Below, piece after piece: positions 17,410 through 25,607 of a DNA stretch of 64,000 nucleotides. The DNA comes from Methanobacteriota archaeon (GTDB lineage Archaea; Undinarchaeota; Undinarchaeia; Undinarchaeales; Undinarchaeaceae). How positions within the stretch are numbered: the stretch's first letter is position 1; every line of letters starts with the position of its first letter. Made by a program: the position numbers and the translations under genes. The DNA is taken from the NCBI GenBank assembly GCA_002687935.1, contig NZBN01000007.1, forward strand, positions 69,030 to 133,029, written 5' to 3'. The notes under the pieces were generated by a model. That model searched no databases. It was not told where the DNA came from and worked only from the letters and a program-made list of their open reading frames with translations.

Positions 17410-18471
17410 CTATCTCAGAAGACCTCTGATAAAAGGAACCTGAGTTATTAGTCTGGGATTTTTTAAGAAACCTTTCAGAAGAAGAGTCGGCTTGTCCATA
17501 TCTCCATATTCCTGCATAAGTTTTACCATACTCTCGTTTCCAAGCGTGTCCCAGAATTTGTCCATCTCTTCGTCTGTCATGCTTGAGAGAATGTTATTAA
17601 TCGCCACAGCCTTTTTCAAATCAGGATAAATCTCATTCCTAAATCGTTTTTCATATATGTTTAAGTCCTTTTTTTCTATTGCATCTGCCAATATTTCTGC
17701 GGATTTCATACCCATATAAATTCCCCCACCTGTTGTTGCCTTTACCTGACCTGCCGCGTCTCCAACCAAGGCAACATTTCCCTTCAATATAGGTTTTCTG
17801 ACACGCATTGGTATAAATCCTGCCAAACATTTTCGCTGTTCGACTTTTCCAAACCTCTCTTCTATAAATCTGTCAAGGTACTCCTTCGGTTTCTCTCTTG
17901 TTCCTAGGCCTACACGGAGATTTTTGTCCGTCGGTATTATCCAGGCAAAGAAACCTGGAGCCACCTTCTGTCCAAGATGGAGCTCTACAAAGTCCTTGTC
18001 ATATCCGTCGTTGTCTATTTCAACTTGAACTCCAACGACATGTTTTTCTAGTGGCGGAAACCCTGCCAGCCTCGCAACTGTTGAGTGGGCTCCGTCTGCA
18101 CCAACTATATATTCAGAATTAAAGTCTAAAGAGTTGACGTGCACTCCTTCCTTGACATCAAGACCCTTCGCTAGATGTCTGTCATATTCTCCTCTGTCAA
18201 CAATATCTGCTTGTTTCTCTTCTCTTGAAACTTCAACAACTTTTTTGCTTGGAGAATAAAGCTTAGCTCCTTTTACTTGATTGAGTATTACTTTTTTTGG
18301 CATATCAAGAAGTTCTGCAAAATTGTTACTAAAAACTCCGGAACACTGAACTGGTCTTCCTATGTCTGGACTACTTTCATACACTGTCGAATCTATTCCC
18401 TTATCTTTAAGCTTTCTCGAAAGATGTAGTCCGGCTGGTCCTCCACCGACTATTGTAACTTGAGAATCCAT
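17410..18471 (-). CDS. Geranylgeranyl reductase family FAD-dependent oxidoreductase
   Basis: A 353-residue flavoprotein of the archaeal geranylgeranyl reductase family, which saturates the isoprenoid chains of membrane lipids. Visible are the N-terminal FAD dinucleotide fold TIVGGGPAGLHLSRKLKDKG, the conserved VGADGAHSTVARLAG, and the FAD-binding GNVALVGDAAGQVKATTGGGI. The stop is directly next to the stop of the convergent cis-prenyltransferase gene, pairing two isoprenoid enzymes in space though not in one operon. The exact substrate (archaeal lipid, quinone or dolichol) cannot be told from sequence. Confidence 0.9.
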   Translation of the reverse strand: MDSQVTIVGGGPAGLHLSRKLKDKGIDSTVYESSPDIGRPVQCSGVFSNNFAELLDMPKKVILNQVKGAKLYSPSKKVVEVSREEKQADIVDRGEYDRHLAKGLDVKEGVHVNSLDFNSEYIVGADGAHSTVARLAGFPPLEKHVVGVQVEIDNDGYDKDFVELHLGQKVAPGFFAWIIPTDKNLRVGLGTREKPKEYLDRFIEERFGKVEQRKCLAGFIPMRVRKPILKGNVALVGDAAGQVKATTGGGIYMGMKSAEILADAIEKKDLNIYEKRFRNEIYPDLKKAVAINNILSSMTDEEMDKFWDTLGNESMVKLMQEYGDMDKPTLLLKGFLKNPRLITQVPFIRGLLR

Positions 18472-18504
18472 AAGTTTAAATTGCTCCTTCGGATATAATA
18501 ATTT

Positions 18505-18753
18505 ATGGTCGAACAGGAATATCTTGAGGAATTAAAACGTGCAGTTCTTGAAATAGAGGAACACGCAAATATGTTTTCCCTTGAGGACCTTATAAGTTAC
18601 GCAAAAGGACATGGAATTCCTGAAAAAGAAGTAGATGGCTTGATTCATGAGCTTATTGCGGAAGAATACATTCACAAAATAAAGGGAACAGAACTTTATT
18701 CAAGAACTATTCACAAGGATTACAGTCAGGCGGCAGAGAAGCAGCCTCTTTAG
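18505..18753 (+). CDS. Small acidic protein, possible winged-helix domain
   Basis: An 82-residue acidic protein with alternating helices and a pattern (FSLEDLISYAKGHGIPEKEV, then ELIAEEYIHKIKG) reminiscent of a winged-helix DNA-binding fold. It starts 34 bases from the divergent reductase gene, with a TATA-like tttaaat (about 18476-18482) spaced for a leaderless message. The stop overlaps the end of the convergent MTA phosphorylase gene by four bases. The function is unknown; a small regulator is one possibility. Confidence 0.6.
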   Translation: MVEQEYLEELKRAVLEIEEHANMFSLEDLISYAKGHGIPEKEVDGLIHELIAEEYIHKIKGTELYSRTIHKDYSQAAEKQPL

Positions 18754-19544
18754 GCAGTGGCGCCTTCCATTGCGTTTTTACATTCATCAGAGCGCTCGTC
18801 CGGAATTTTTGCTATGACTTCTGCAAGGAGTTTTTTGATTTTTCCGACATTCTGTTCCATAACTGAGATTACTTCTTCATGACTTACAATATGACCTTCC
18901 TTCCAACAATCGTAATCAGTTACCATTGAAACAGGTGCATAGCAAATCGATGCCTCTTTTGCCAGAATAGATTCTGGGACAAGTGTCATTCCTATTATGT
19001 CAGCGTTCCAGCTTCTGAAAAGTTCTGATTCTGCGCGTGTAGAAAATCTTGGTCCTTGTATACAAACATAAGTAGCTTTTTCGTGGTGCTTAATTCCGAG
19101 CTCCCTTGCTCCACTTATCAGGATTTCTCTAAGGGGTTGGCACATAGGGTCAGCCATTGATACGTGGGCAACTTTTCCTTCATCGAAAAAAGTGGACTCT
19201 CGTCCTGAAGTCCTGTCTATAAACTGGTCTGTAAAAGCAAGGTCTCCAGGTTTATATTCTTCCTTTAAAGAGCCGACTGCCTGAGCCGCTATTATTCTTT
19301 GTACTCCAAGCTGTCTGAACCCGTCTATATTTGCACGATAGTTCACCTGATGGGGTGCAAGTGCGTGATCCTTTCCGTGTCTTGGAAGAAATGCAATCTG
19401 CTTCCCAAGGTATTCTCCAACAAGATAGCTATCAGCCGGACTTCCATACTTACCTTCTAAAGTAATTTCTTCTGAGTTTTTCAGAAACTCAGCGTCGTAG
19501 ACTCCTGAGCCACCTATAACTCCAATATCAACTTGCCTTTCCAT
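18750..19544 (-). CDS. mtnP: S-methyl-5'-thioadenosine phosphorylase
   Basis: A 264-residue purine nucleoside phosphorylase-family enzyme that splits methylthioadenosine into adenine and methylthioribose 1-phosphate, recycling the product of polyamine synthesis. Family motifs are DIGVIGGSGVYDAEFL, the phosphate-binding FLPRHGKDHALAPHQVNYRA, YVCIQGPRFSTRAE and IIGMTLVPESILAKE, and MVTDYDCWKEG. It is divergent from the APRT/SAH hydrolase pair, with only 51 bases between starts. Some archaeal homologues prefer methylthioinosine or guanosine, so substrate range is not certain. Confidence 0.93.
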   Translation of the reverse strand: MERQVDIGVIGGSGVYDAEFLKNSEEITLEGKYGSPADSYLVGEYLGKQIAFLPRHGKDHALAPHQVNYRANIDGFRQLGVQRIIAAQAVGSLKEEYKPGDLAFTDQFIDRTSGRESTFFDEGKVAHVSMADPMCQPLREILISGARELGIKHHEKATYVCIQGPRFSTRAESELFRSWNADIIGMTLVPESILAKEASICYAPVSMVTDYDCWKEGHIVSHEEVISVMEQNVGKIKKLLAEVIAKIPDERSDECKNAMEGATA

Positions 19545-19559
19545 TGTTTTTCTATGCCT

Positions 19560-19580
19560 AATAAAAGTTATAAGCTTATC
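19560..19580. promoter_or_regulatory. Shared divergent promoter with palindrome between mtnP and apt
   Basis: The 51-base gap holds TATA-like elements for both directions (gttataagc toward apt, cttttattag toward mtnP), each about 25 bases from its start codon. A perfect 10-bp palindrome, ataagcttat, lies at 19570-19579 and overlaps both. It could be an operator that co-regulates the salvage genes. Confidence 0.5.
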
Positions 19581-19595
19581 TTACAATTTTCCTAT

Positions 19596-20117
19596 ATGGA
19601 TTTAAAGGACAAAATACGGAACATACAGGATTTCCCAAAAAAAGGAATAGTTTTCCGTGATATAACGACTTTAATACAGGATCCAGAGGTCTTCCAATAT
19701 ATTGTCGACAATTTCAAGAATGAATTTTCAAATTCCGAAATCGATGTAATTGTCGGAGTAGAATCTCGTGGTTTTATTTTCGGAGCAGCTCTTGCATATG
19801 CAATGGGCATTCCCTTTACAATGGTCAGAAAACCCGGAAAACTTCCAAGTAGTATTGTTTATGAGGAATACGAACTCGAGTACGGGACCGACAGGCTGGA
19901 AGTCCATGACGATGCGGTCAAGGAAGGGGACAAAGTCTTAATTGTAGATGACCTGTTAGCGACCGGAGGAACTTCTCGAGCAACTGCCAACTTAATAGAA
20001 AAAATAGGTGGGGAACTTGTAGCCTTCGCTTTTGTCATTGAGCTGTCATTTCTTAATGGACGAGAAAAGCTTAAAGACTACAAAATATACTCGCTTGTTG
20101 ATTACAAATCAGACTAA
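19596..20117 (+). CDS. apt: Adenine phosphoribosyltransferase
   Basis: A 173-residue enzyme converting adenine and PRPP to AMP. It contains the APRT N-terminal block IQDFPKKGIVFRDITTLIQD, VGVESRGFIFGAALAYAMG, RKPGKLP, and the PRPP loop VLIVDDLLATGGTS near residue 115. Reading could open 63 bases earlier, but the upstream part overlaps the mtnP start and promoter; the ATG at 19596 matches the family N-terminus and the TATA spacing. The stop overlaps the ahcY start by one base (TAATG). It reuses adenine released by the divergent MTA phosphorylase. Confidence 0.95.
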   Translation: MDLKDKIRNIQDFPKKGIVFRDITTLIQDPEVFQYIVDNFKNEFSNSEIDVIVGVESRGFIFGAALAYAMGIPFTMVRKPGKLPSSIVYEEYELEYGTDRLEVHDDAVKEGDKVLIVDDLLATGGTSRATANLIEKIGGELVAFAFVIELSFLNGREKLKDYKIYSLVDYKSD

Positions 20118-21367
20118 TGAGTAAAATAGCAGATGAAAAACTGGCGGCACAAGGTCGAAAGAAAATAGAGTGGGCAGAATCCAGAATGCCTGTTCTTATG
20201 AGCCTGCGCGAGAAATATGGAAAGACCAAGCCTCTGAAAGGTCAGAGAATAGCTGGCTGTCTCCATGTTACAAAGGAAACAGCTGTTCTCATAGAAACTT
20301 TGGTTGCAGCAGGGGCGGAAATCTCCTGGAGTGGTTGCAACCCCCTTTCAACACAGGACGATGTGGCAGCAGCTCTCGCCGAAGCGGGTACGGACATCTA
20401 TGCCTGGCACGGACTTTCAAATGAGGAATTCTACTGGTGTATAGACCAAACTCTGAAGTTCAAACCGACACTTACTCTCGATGATGGGGCTGATTTAATT
20501 TTTACAATACACAATAAACACCCTGAACTTGCTAAAGAGGTTATTGGAGGAACAGAGGAAACAACGACTGGCGTTCACAGACTTCGCGCAATGGGGAATG
20601 AAGGAAAGCTTCTTTATCCTATAATAGCTGTCAATGATGCTGAAACAAAATGGGATTTCGACAATGTCTATGGAACAGGTCAGAGCACTCTCGATGGAAT
20701 AATGAGGGCCACATCTGTCCTTTTCGCAGGAAAGACGGTTGTTGTCGCAGGATACGGACACTGTGGTAGAGGACTTGCTCTCCGGGCAAGCGGTCTTGGA
20801 GCAAATGTAATTGCAACTGAAGTTGACCCCGTTGCCGCGCTTAAGGCAACTCTAGAAGGTCACCGAGTTATGAAAATGGACGAGGCAGCAAAACTTGGAG
20901 ATATATTCATAACAGCAACAGGAATGAAAGACGTAATTGTTAAGAGACATTTTGAAAGCATGAAGGACGGGGCAATAGTTTGCAACACCGGACACTATGA
21001 CCTTGAAATAAATATTGGTGATTTGGAATCTATCAAAAAAGACAAACGAGAAATTCGCCCAAACAATGAAGAATATCTTTTGCAGAATGGACGAAGAATC
21101 TATCTTCTTGCGCAGGGACGTCTTGTTAATCTTGCTGCAGCAGAAGGTCATCCCTCTGAAGTTATGGATATGAGTTTTGCAAACCAGTTTATGTCAATGA
21201 TGAGTCTTGTAGAGAATAAGGGAAGTCTTGAAAACAATGTTCATGACATAGATGCTGAGCAGGACCGGCAAATCGCTGAACTAAAACTTGAAACAATGGG
21301 GTTTTCTCTGGACAAACTCACAACAGAGCAGATAAAATACCTTACTGATTACGCCTCTGGCACATAA
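20117..21367 (+). CDS. ahcY: S-adenosyl-L-homocysteine hydrolase
   Basis: A 416-residue NAD-dependent enzyme that reversibly cleaves S-adenosylhomocysteine to adenosine and homocysteine, clearing the inhibitor of methyltransferases. Visible motifs include AGCLHVTKETAVLIETL, SWSGCNPLSTQDDVAAAL, DDGADL, the NAD-binding AGYGHCGRGLALRASGLGA near residue 210, and ITATGMKDV. The C-terminal tail is that of the shorter archaeal form. Coupled translation with apt and proximity to mtnP make a coherent SAM by-product salvage cluster. Confidence 0.96.
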   Translation: MSKIADEKLAAQGRKKIEWAESRMPVLMSLREKYGKTKPLKGQRIAGCLHVTKETAVLIETLVAAGAEISWSGCNPLSTQDDVAAALAEAGTDIYAWHGLSNEEFYWCIDQTLKFKPTLTLDDGADLIFTIHNKHPELAKEVIGGTEETTTGVHRLRAMGNEGKLLYPIIAVNDAETKWDFDNVYGTGQSTLDGIMRATSVLFAGKTVVVAGYGHCGRGLALRASGLGANVIATEVDPVAALKATLEGHRVMKMDEAAKLGDIFITATGMKDVIVKRHFESMKDGAIVCNTGHYDLEINIGDLESIKKDKREIRPNNEEYLLQNGRRIYLLAQGRLVNLAAAEGHPSEVMDMSFANQFMSMMSLVENKGSLENNVHDIDAEQDRQIAELKLETMGFSLDKLTTEQIKYLTDYASGT

Positions 21368-21402
21368 TAAAAAATCTTTATAATTTTGACTTTAGGGGAG
21401 CC

Positions 21403-21410
21403 TTTATATA
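21403..21410 (+). promoter_or_regulatory. TATA box and leader of the TBP gene
   Basis: The sequence tttatata lies 47 bases before the TBP start, implying a short leader that carries a strong Shine-Dalgarno run, gggaggg at 21437-21443. The gene for the TATA-binding protein thus has a clear TATA box of its own, so autoregulation is possible. Confidence 0.6.
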
Positions 21411-21449
21411 CTTTAAATACTACTTAAAGCACTCCTGGGAGGGATTATT

Positions 21450-22079
21450 ATGGCAAAAACCGCAAAAACCGCAAAAACCGCAAAAACTTCAAAAACTTCA
21501 AAAACTTCAAAAACTTCAAAAACTTCAAAAAGCACACTTAAACCAAAAATAAAGATTGAAAATGTTGTCGCAAGCGCTGCCGTCGATGCTGAAATTGACC
21601 TGGATAAGATTGCTGCGACTCTAGATAACGCTGAATATGAGCCAGAGCAGTTTCCAGGTCTCGTTCTGAGACTGACTAAACCAAAGGCCGCAATTCTCGT
21701 ATTCTCTTCGGGCAAAATGGTTTGCACCGGTTCAAAAGAGATAAAAACAGTAAAGGTCGCTATTGCAGAGACTCTTAAACAAATCCGCAAATGCGGTATA
21801 AAAGTAAAGGGTGAGGCAACAATAAAAATACAAAATATTGTCGCATCTTCTGATCTAAAATCTGAGCTAAATCTGGATAATATTGCGTTTACGCTTGAGA
21901 ACACAGAGTTCGAACCGGAACAGTTTCCTGGTCTCGTTTTCAGAGTTACTGATCCTAAGGTAGTTTTCCTACTTTTCAGATCAGGTAAAATTGTGTGCAC
22001 AGGTGCAAAGAAAATTGTCGACGTCAGTAGAGGCGTCGAGAAGTTGGTCAAGGAGCTCAAAAAAGCCAAAGTTCTTTAA
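21450..22079 (+). CDS. tbp: TATA-box binding protein with repetitive basic N-terminal tail
   Basis: A 209-residue general transcription factor that bends promoter DNA and recruits TFB. The saddle is formed by two direct repeats, each containing EPEQFPGLV and SGK-x-VCTG: IENVVASAAVD to about residue 110 and IQNIVASSDLK to about 200. The core is normal, but the first ~30 residues are an unusual tail of AKT repeats (four) followed by SKT repeats (four, then SKS), encoded by a tandem 9-base repeat. Archaeal TBPs usually have little or no N-terminal tail. The tail is strongly basic and could contact DNA or carry modifications; that is inference. Confidence 0.97.
   Translation: MAKTAKTAKTAKTSKTSKTSKTSKTSKSTLKPKIKIENVVASAAVDAEIDLDKIAATLDNAEYEPEQFPGLVLRLTKPKAAILVFSSGKMVCTGSKEIKTVKVAIAETLKQIRKCGIKVKGEATIKIQNIVASSDLKSELNLDNIAFTLENTEFEPEQFPGLVFRVTDPKVVFLLFRSGKIVCTGAKKIVDVSRGVEKLVKELKKAKVL
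21453..21533 (+). repeat. Tandem 9-base repeat encoding the TBP N-terminal tail
   Basis: Nine consecutive 9-base units, gcaaaaacc three times, gcaaaaact once, tcaaaaact four times and tcaaaaagc once, lie directly after the ATG. The unit keeps the reading frame, so slippage changes tail length by three residues without frameshift. Confidence 0.95.
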
Positions 22080-22116
22080 CTAGGCTTTCCTAATACAAAT
22101 TCTGTGAGTGGGAGAT

Positions 22117-24153
22117 ATGCAGGATTCTATTGACAAATTTGAGCAGTTTTTCAAGACGAAGAAATACTACGGAAGACTTCTCGAAATAGCTAAGGAATAT
22201 CCGGACAAGAGGTCTGTTTTAGTAGACTTTGCTGATATTGACAAATCCTTTCCGAACTTGGCTGATGACCTACTTCTTCATCCAGAAGAAGCGCTTCGCC
22301 AAGCGCAGGATGCAATATCTGAAATAGATCTTCCAATCGATGTTGAAAATCTGTCCATCAATGTCCGTCTGCATAATCTTCCAAAAGCACACACCATTGT
22401 TATCAGGGACGTTCGTTCAGACCATCTTGATAGATTAATTTCTGTTGAGGGTATAGTTAAAAATGCGGCTGAAGTCAGACCAAAGGCTTTGAAAGTCACT
22501 TTTGAATGCCCTGAGTGTAAGACTAATATGGTTTTGCCACAGTTTACAAAAAACATGGTTTCTCCTAGTCAGTGTGATAATTTCGAGTGCGCACGCCGTG
22601 GAAGATTCAAAATTATCAATGAAACATTGATCGACTCTCAGATACTCAAAGTTCAGGAAGCCCCTGAGTCAATTTTTGGAGGAGAACAGCCTTCTGAATT
22701 ATATGTTCACCTTTCTGATGACTTAGTTTCTCCTCCTGAAAGAAAGAAAGTAATGCCAGGAAACAGGGTTCAGCTCGTCGGCTCTCTGAAAAAAGTCCCA
22801 ATTCCTTCAAGGAGTGGAGCTCAGACTGTTAATTATGATTTCTATCTGGAGGTTAATCACGTTGACCCAACTGAACAAGAATTCCAGGAAATTGATTTGT
22901 CGGATGAAGATATTGAAAAAATAAAGAAATTCTCAAAAGATCCAAAAATCTATGAAAAACTTATTGCATCCATTGCACCATCTATTCGAGGAAATGAAGC
23001 AATTAAAGAAGCAATACTTCTCCAGCTCATGGGTGGTGTCAGAAAACAACATCCTGATGGAACCCTTGTCAGAGGAAATGTTCACATTTTCATTGTTGGA
23101 GACCCCGCTGTCGGGAAATCTCAGATACTTCGTTATGTTTCAGGACTGGCTCCAAAAGGTCGTTTCGTTTCAGGAAAAAAAGCATCTGGGGTCGGTCTTA
23201 CTGCAGCAGTTGTTCGTGACGATTTTGCAGGTGGTTGGACATTGGAAGCGGGGGCACTTATTCTTGCAAATAATGGAATTGTCTCTGTCGATGAGTTTGA
23301 CAAAATGAGTGATGACGACCGCTCGGCAATGCTGGAGGCTATGGAGCAAGGTACAATTTCTATAGCAAAGGCAGGTATTGTAACAACCCTGCGAGCTAAT
23401 ACCTCTGTTCTTGCTGCAGCAAACCCAAAATACGGACGTTTTGATGTGTATAAACCTCTATATGAGCAAATAGACCTGTCTCCCGTTATATTGAGCAGAT
23501 TTGATCTGAAGTTCACTTCAAGAGACTTGCCAGGCTCTGACAAGGATACTCTTCTTTCAGAACACGTTCTTACAGCCCTTATTTCTCCAAAGACAATTGA
23601 GCCTGAAATTTCTTCTGAATTCATTCAAAAATATGTTGCATATGCCAGAAATCTTGATCCGGAAATGACTGAAAAGGCAAAAGAGCTAATACAACACTTC
23701 TACGTTAGCTGGAGGGGTAAATATAGAGATGATGACGACAATGGCGGAGTAGTCCCTCTTACCCCAAGACAGCTTGAAGCTATGGTTCGTCTCTCTGAAG
23801 CCTCAGCCCGCATCAGACTGGCAAAGAAGGTGTCCCTAAATGACGCAAAGAGGGCTACAAAACTTATAGAGCAGTCCTTAAGGGATCTCGGTACTGACCC
23901 TGAAACAGGAAAAATTGATATAGACCGAATGGAAGCAGGAACTTCCTCAGTGCAGAGGAGCAGAATAAATACAATCCTCACTATAATAGATGAACTCTCA
24001 AAAGAGCAGGGTCCCAATATAAAAATAGATGATGTTTTGATAGAGGCAGCCAACCGTGGAATAGACAATCTCAAAGCAGTTGAACTTATAAGCAAATTAA
24101 AATCAAAGGGTGATTTGTTTGAGCCGCGCCAAGGTATCCTCAAAAAGCCCTGA
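22117..24153 (+). CDS. mcm: Minichromosome maintenance (MCM) replicative helicase
   Basis: The hexameric AAA+ helicase that unwinds DNA at the fork. From the N-terminus: an alpha domain, a zinc-binding region (CPEC near residue 130 and CDNFECARRG), an OB fold, then the ATPase core with Walker A GDPAVGKSQIL near 328, Walker B VSVDEFDKM near 390 and the arginine finger SRFDL near 459. A winged helix ends in KGDLFEPRQGILKKP. About 678 residues, typical. Reading can also open at a GTG (22108) nine bases upstream; neither start has a well-spaced Shine-Dalgarno site, so the exact start is open. The end overlaps the presenilin-like gene by 44 bases. Confidence 0.97.
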   Translation: MQDSIDKFEQFFKTKKYYGRLLEIAKEYPDKRSVLVDFADIDKSFPNLADDLLLHPEEALRQAQDAISEIDLPIDVENLSINVRLHNLPKAHTIVIRDVRSDHLDRLISVEGIVKNAAEVRPKALKVTFECPECKTNMVLPQFTKNMVSPSQCDNFECARRGRFKIINETLIDSQILKVQEAPESIFGGEQPSELYVHLSDDLVSPPERKKVMPGNRVQLVGSLKKVPIPSRSGAQTVNYDFYLEVNHVDPTEQEFQEIDLSDEDIEKIKKFSKDPKIYEKLIASIAPSIRGNEAIKEAILLQLMGGVRKQHPDGTLVRGNVHIFIVGDPAVGKSQILRYVSGLAPKGRFVSGKKASGVGLTAAVVRDDFAGGWTLEAGALILANNGIVSVDEFDKMSDDDRSAMLEAMEQGTISIAKAGIVTTLRANTSVLAAANPKYGRFDVYKPLYEQIDLSPVILSRFDLKFTSRDLPGSDKDTLLSEHVLTALISPKTIEPEISSEFIQKYVAYARNLDPEMTEKAKELIQHFYVSWRGKYRDDDDNGGVVPLTPRQLEAMVRLSEASARIRLAKKVSLNDAKRATKLIEQSLRDLGTDPETGKIDIDRMEAGTSSVQRSRINTILTIIDELSKEQGPNIKIDDVLIEAANRGIDNLKAVELISKLKSKGDLFEPRQGILKKP

Positions 24154-24988
24154 TTTTAGACCAAGGCTTCTTTTGTCTGAGTTATCTCTTTTCTTTACTG
24201 TTCAGATTATCGGACTTTATGTTGCGATTAGGATTGCAGCAGTCGAGATAATCCCTGTTGTTGAAACAGGACCTGCTGTAAAAAGCTTTCTGATTCTGTT
24301 CACAATAGCTACTGCAGTTTTCCTGCTATTGATAAGATTCCTCAAGAAGCGTCTCGGATTTATGAAAATTCTTATGGCTTTCATAATATTCGTCGGAAGC
24401 GAAACAGTTTTCATCGTCTTTTTCTCTGAGTTTACAGCAATGCTTCTTGCAATTTCACTTGTTATAATAAGATTCACCTATCCTACAATTTTTGTCCAGA
24501 ATGCATCTCTAATTCTGGCACTTGCCGGCGTCGGAGCAAGCATTGGCCTCCTCTTCAATGTAAGTACGATTTTCATTATACTTGCTGTATTATCTGTGTA
24601 TGACATTATAGCAGTTTACAAGACAAAGCATATGCTGACATTATTTAAGGGCACAATCAAAGGAGGTGTTCCTTTGGCTCTCATAGCTTCTGAAAAGATT
24701 TCAGGCATGCGCTCTAATTTAAAGAAAGCTAATATAAACAAACCTGCTACAAAAAGGGAGTATACTTTCCTTGGAACAGGTGACGTGGCATTTCCTCTTA
24801 TACTTGCTGTATCTGCTCTTAGAACTGGCTTATTTGCTTCCCTTGCAGTCGTCGTCGGAGGACTGGTAGGAATATTAATAATTCACAGCCTTCTAATCTA
24901 TGGAAAAGGAAAGCCGATTCCGGCTCTGCCTCCTCTCGCTGCCTGCACCATGGGGGCATATCTCGTCGCGTCCTACCTACTAATCTAA
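24110..24988 (+). CDS. Presenilin/signal peptide peptidase-like intramembrane aspartyl protease
   Basis: A polytopic membrane protein of up to 292 residues with about nine hydrophobic helices and the three signatures of GxGD-type intramembrane proteases: SVYDIIAVYKT (first catalytic Asp, near residue 163), FLGTGDVAFP (GxGD, second Asp, near 222) and PALPPLAA (PAL motif, near 270). Archaeal presenilin homologues of this kind cleave peptides within the bilayer. The start is uncertain: the longest form opens at GTG 24110 inside mcm, and no good ATG exists before the first helix. It lies between mcm and an RPA-like gene, one base from the latter, so it is probably cotranscribed with replication genes. 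Confidence 0.88.
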   Translation: MICLSRAKVSSKSPDFRPRLLLSELSLFFTVQIIGLYVAIRIAAVEIIPVVETGPAVKSFLILFTIATAVFLLLIRFLKKRLGFMKILMAFIIFVGSETVFIVFFSEFTAMLLAISLVIIRFTYPTIFVQNASLILALAGVGASIGLLFNVSTIFIILAVLSVYDIIAVYKTKHMLTLFKGTIKGGVPLALIASEKISGMRSNLKKANINKPATKREYTFLGTGDVAFPLILAVSALRTGLFASLAVVVGGLVGILIIHSLLIYGKGKPIPALPPLAACTMGAYLVASYLLI

Positions 24989-24989
24989 A

Positions 24990-25607
24990 ATGACAGAAAA
25001 CTCTCAACTTGCATCGAAGAAAGTTCACGTAGAAAAAATAGTCACAGGAGAATACGTGGAGAGCGAAGGCTATGGAGTTCTCAGAGTTTCTGATGGTTCT
25101 AAAATATCAAGAGTTCGTATACTTGGCACAGTTGTTGATAGATATGTTTCAAATGATGGTGAATATTCAAGTATTACCCTTGATGACGCGACTGAGACAA
25201 TACGTGCAAAGGCTTTCAAAAAACGCGCTGACACTCTCGCGAAACTCGAAATTGGGGATATTGCTGATGTAACTGGGTCTGTCCGAGAATATGACGGAGA
25301 AATTTACATAAACTCTTTTGCAGTCCAAAAAATAAGTGATCCAAATTTCGAATTACTGAGGAAGGTTGAACTTTCACAGCAAGTTGAATTACAGTCTTCA
25401 GAAGACAAGCCAGAAAAACTACACGAAGATGTAGAGGCTCTTATTTTAAAGACAATTAGTGAAGTCGGTAGTGATGGAGCTTCCTTGGATGATTTGACAA
25501 GTGTTTTAAATGACTTAGATTACAATGATATACTCGAGGCAGTAAAGTCCCTTCTTCATAAAGGGGACTTATACGAGCCAAAACGAGGTGTATTCAAACA
25601 AGTATGA
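24990..25607 (+). CDS. RPA32-like single-stranded DNA-binding protein (OB fold plus winged helix)
   Basis: A 205-residue protein with an OB fold (about residues 35-115, RVRILGTVVDRYVSNDGEYS and GDIADVTGSVREYDGEIYI) and a C-terminal winged helix (about 150-205) ending GDLYEPKRGVFKQV. This is the layout of the RPA32 subunit of replication protein A. The end closely resembles the C-terminus of MCM two genes upstream (GDLFEPRQGILKKP). It overlaps the aIF2 beta gene by four bases (ATGA). Binding of ssDNA during replication or repair is inferred from the fold; no partner RPA large subunit is in the window. Confidence 0.85.
   Translation: MTENSQLASKKVHVEKIVTGEYVESEGYGVLRVSDGSKISRVRILGTVVDRYVSNDGEYSSITLDDATETIRAKAFKKRADTLAKLEIGDIADVTGSVREYDGEIYINSFAVQKISDPNFELLRKVELSQQVELQSSEDKPEKLHEDVEALILKTISEVGSDGASLDDLTSVLNDLDYNDILEAVKSLLHKGDLYEPKRGVFKQV

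Noticed and set aside
21453-21533. CRISPR-like array
   Set aside because: The repeat has no spacers, is 9 bases long and encodes the TBP tail in frame.
24110-24988. Presenilin-like protein as the prepilin peptidase for the pilus operon
   Set aside because: Both are GxGD proteases, but the YD and PAL motifs and helix pattern match presenilin/SPP, not the FlaK/PibD type.
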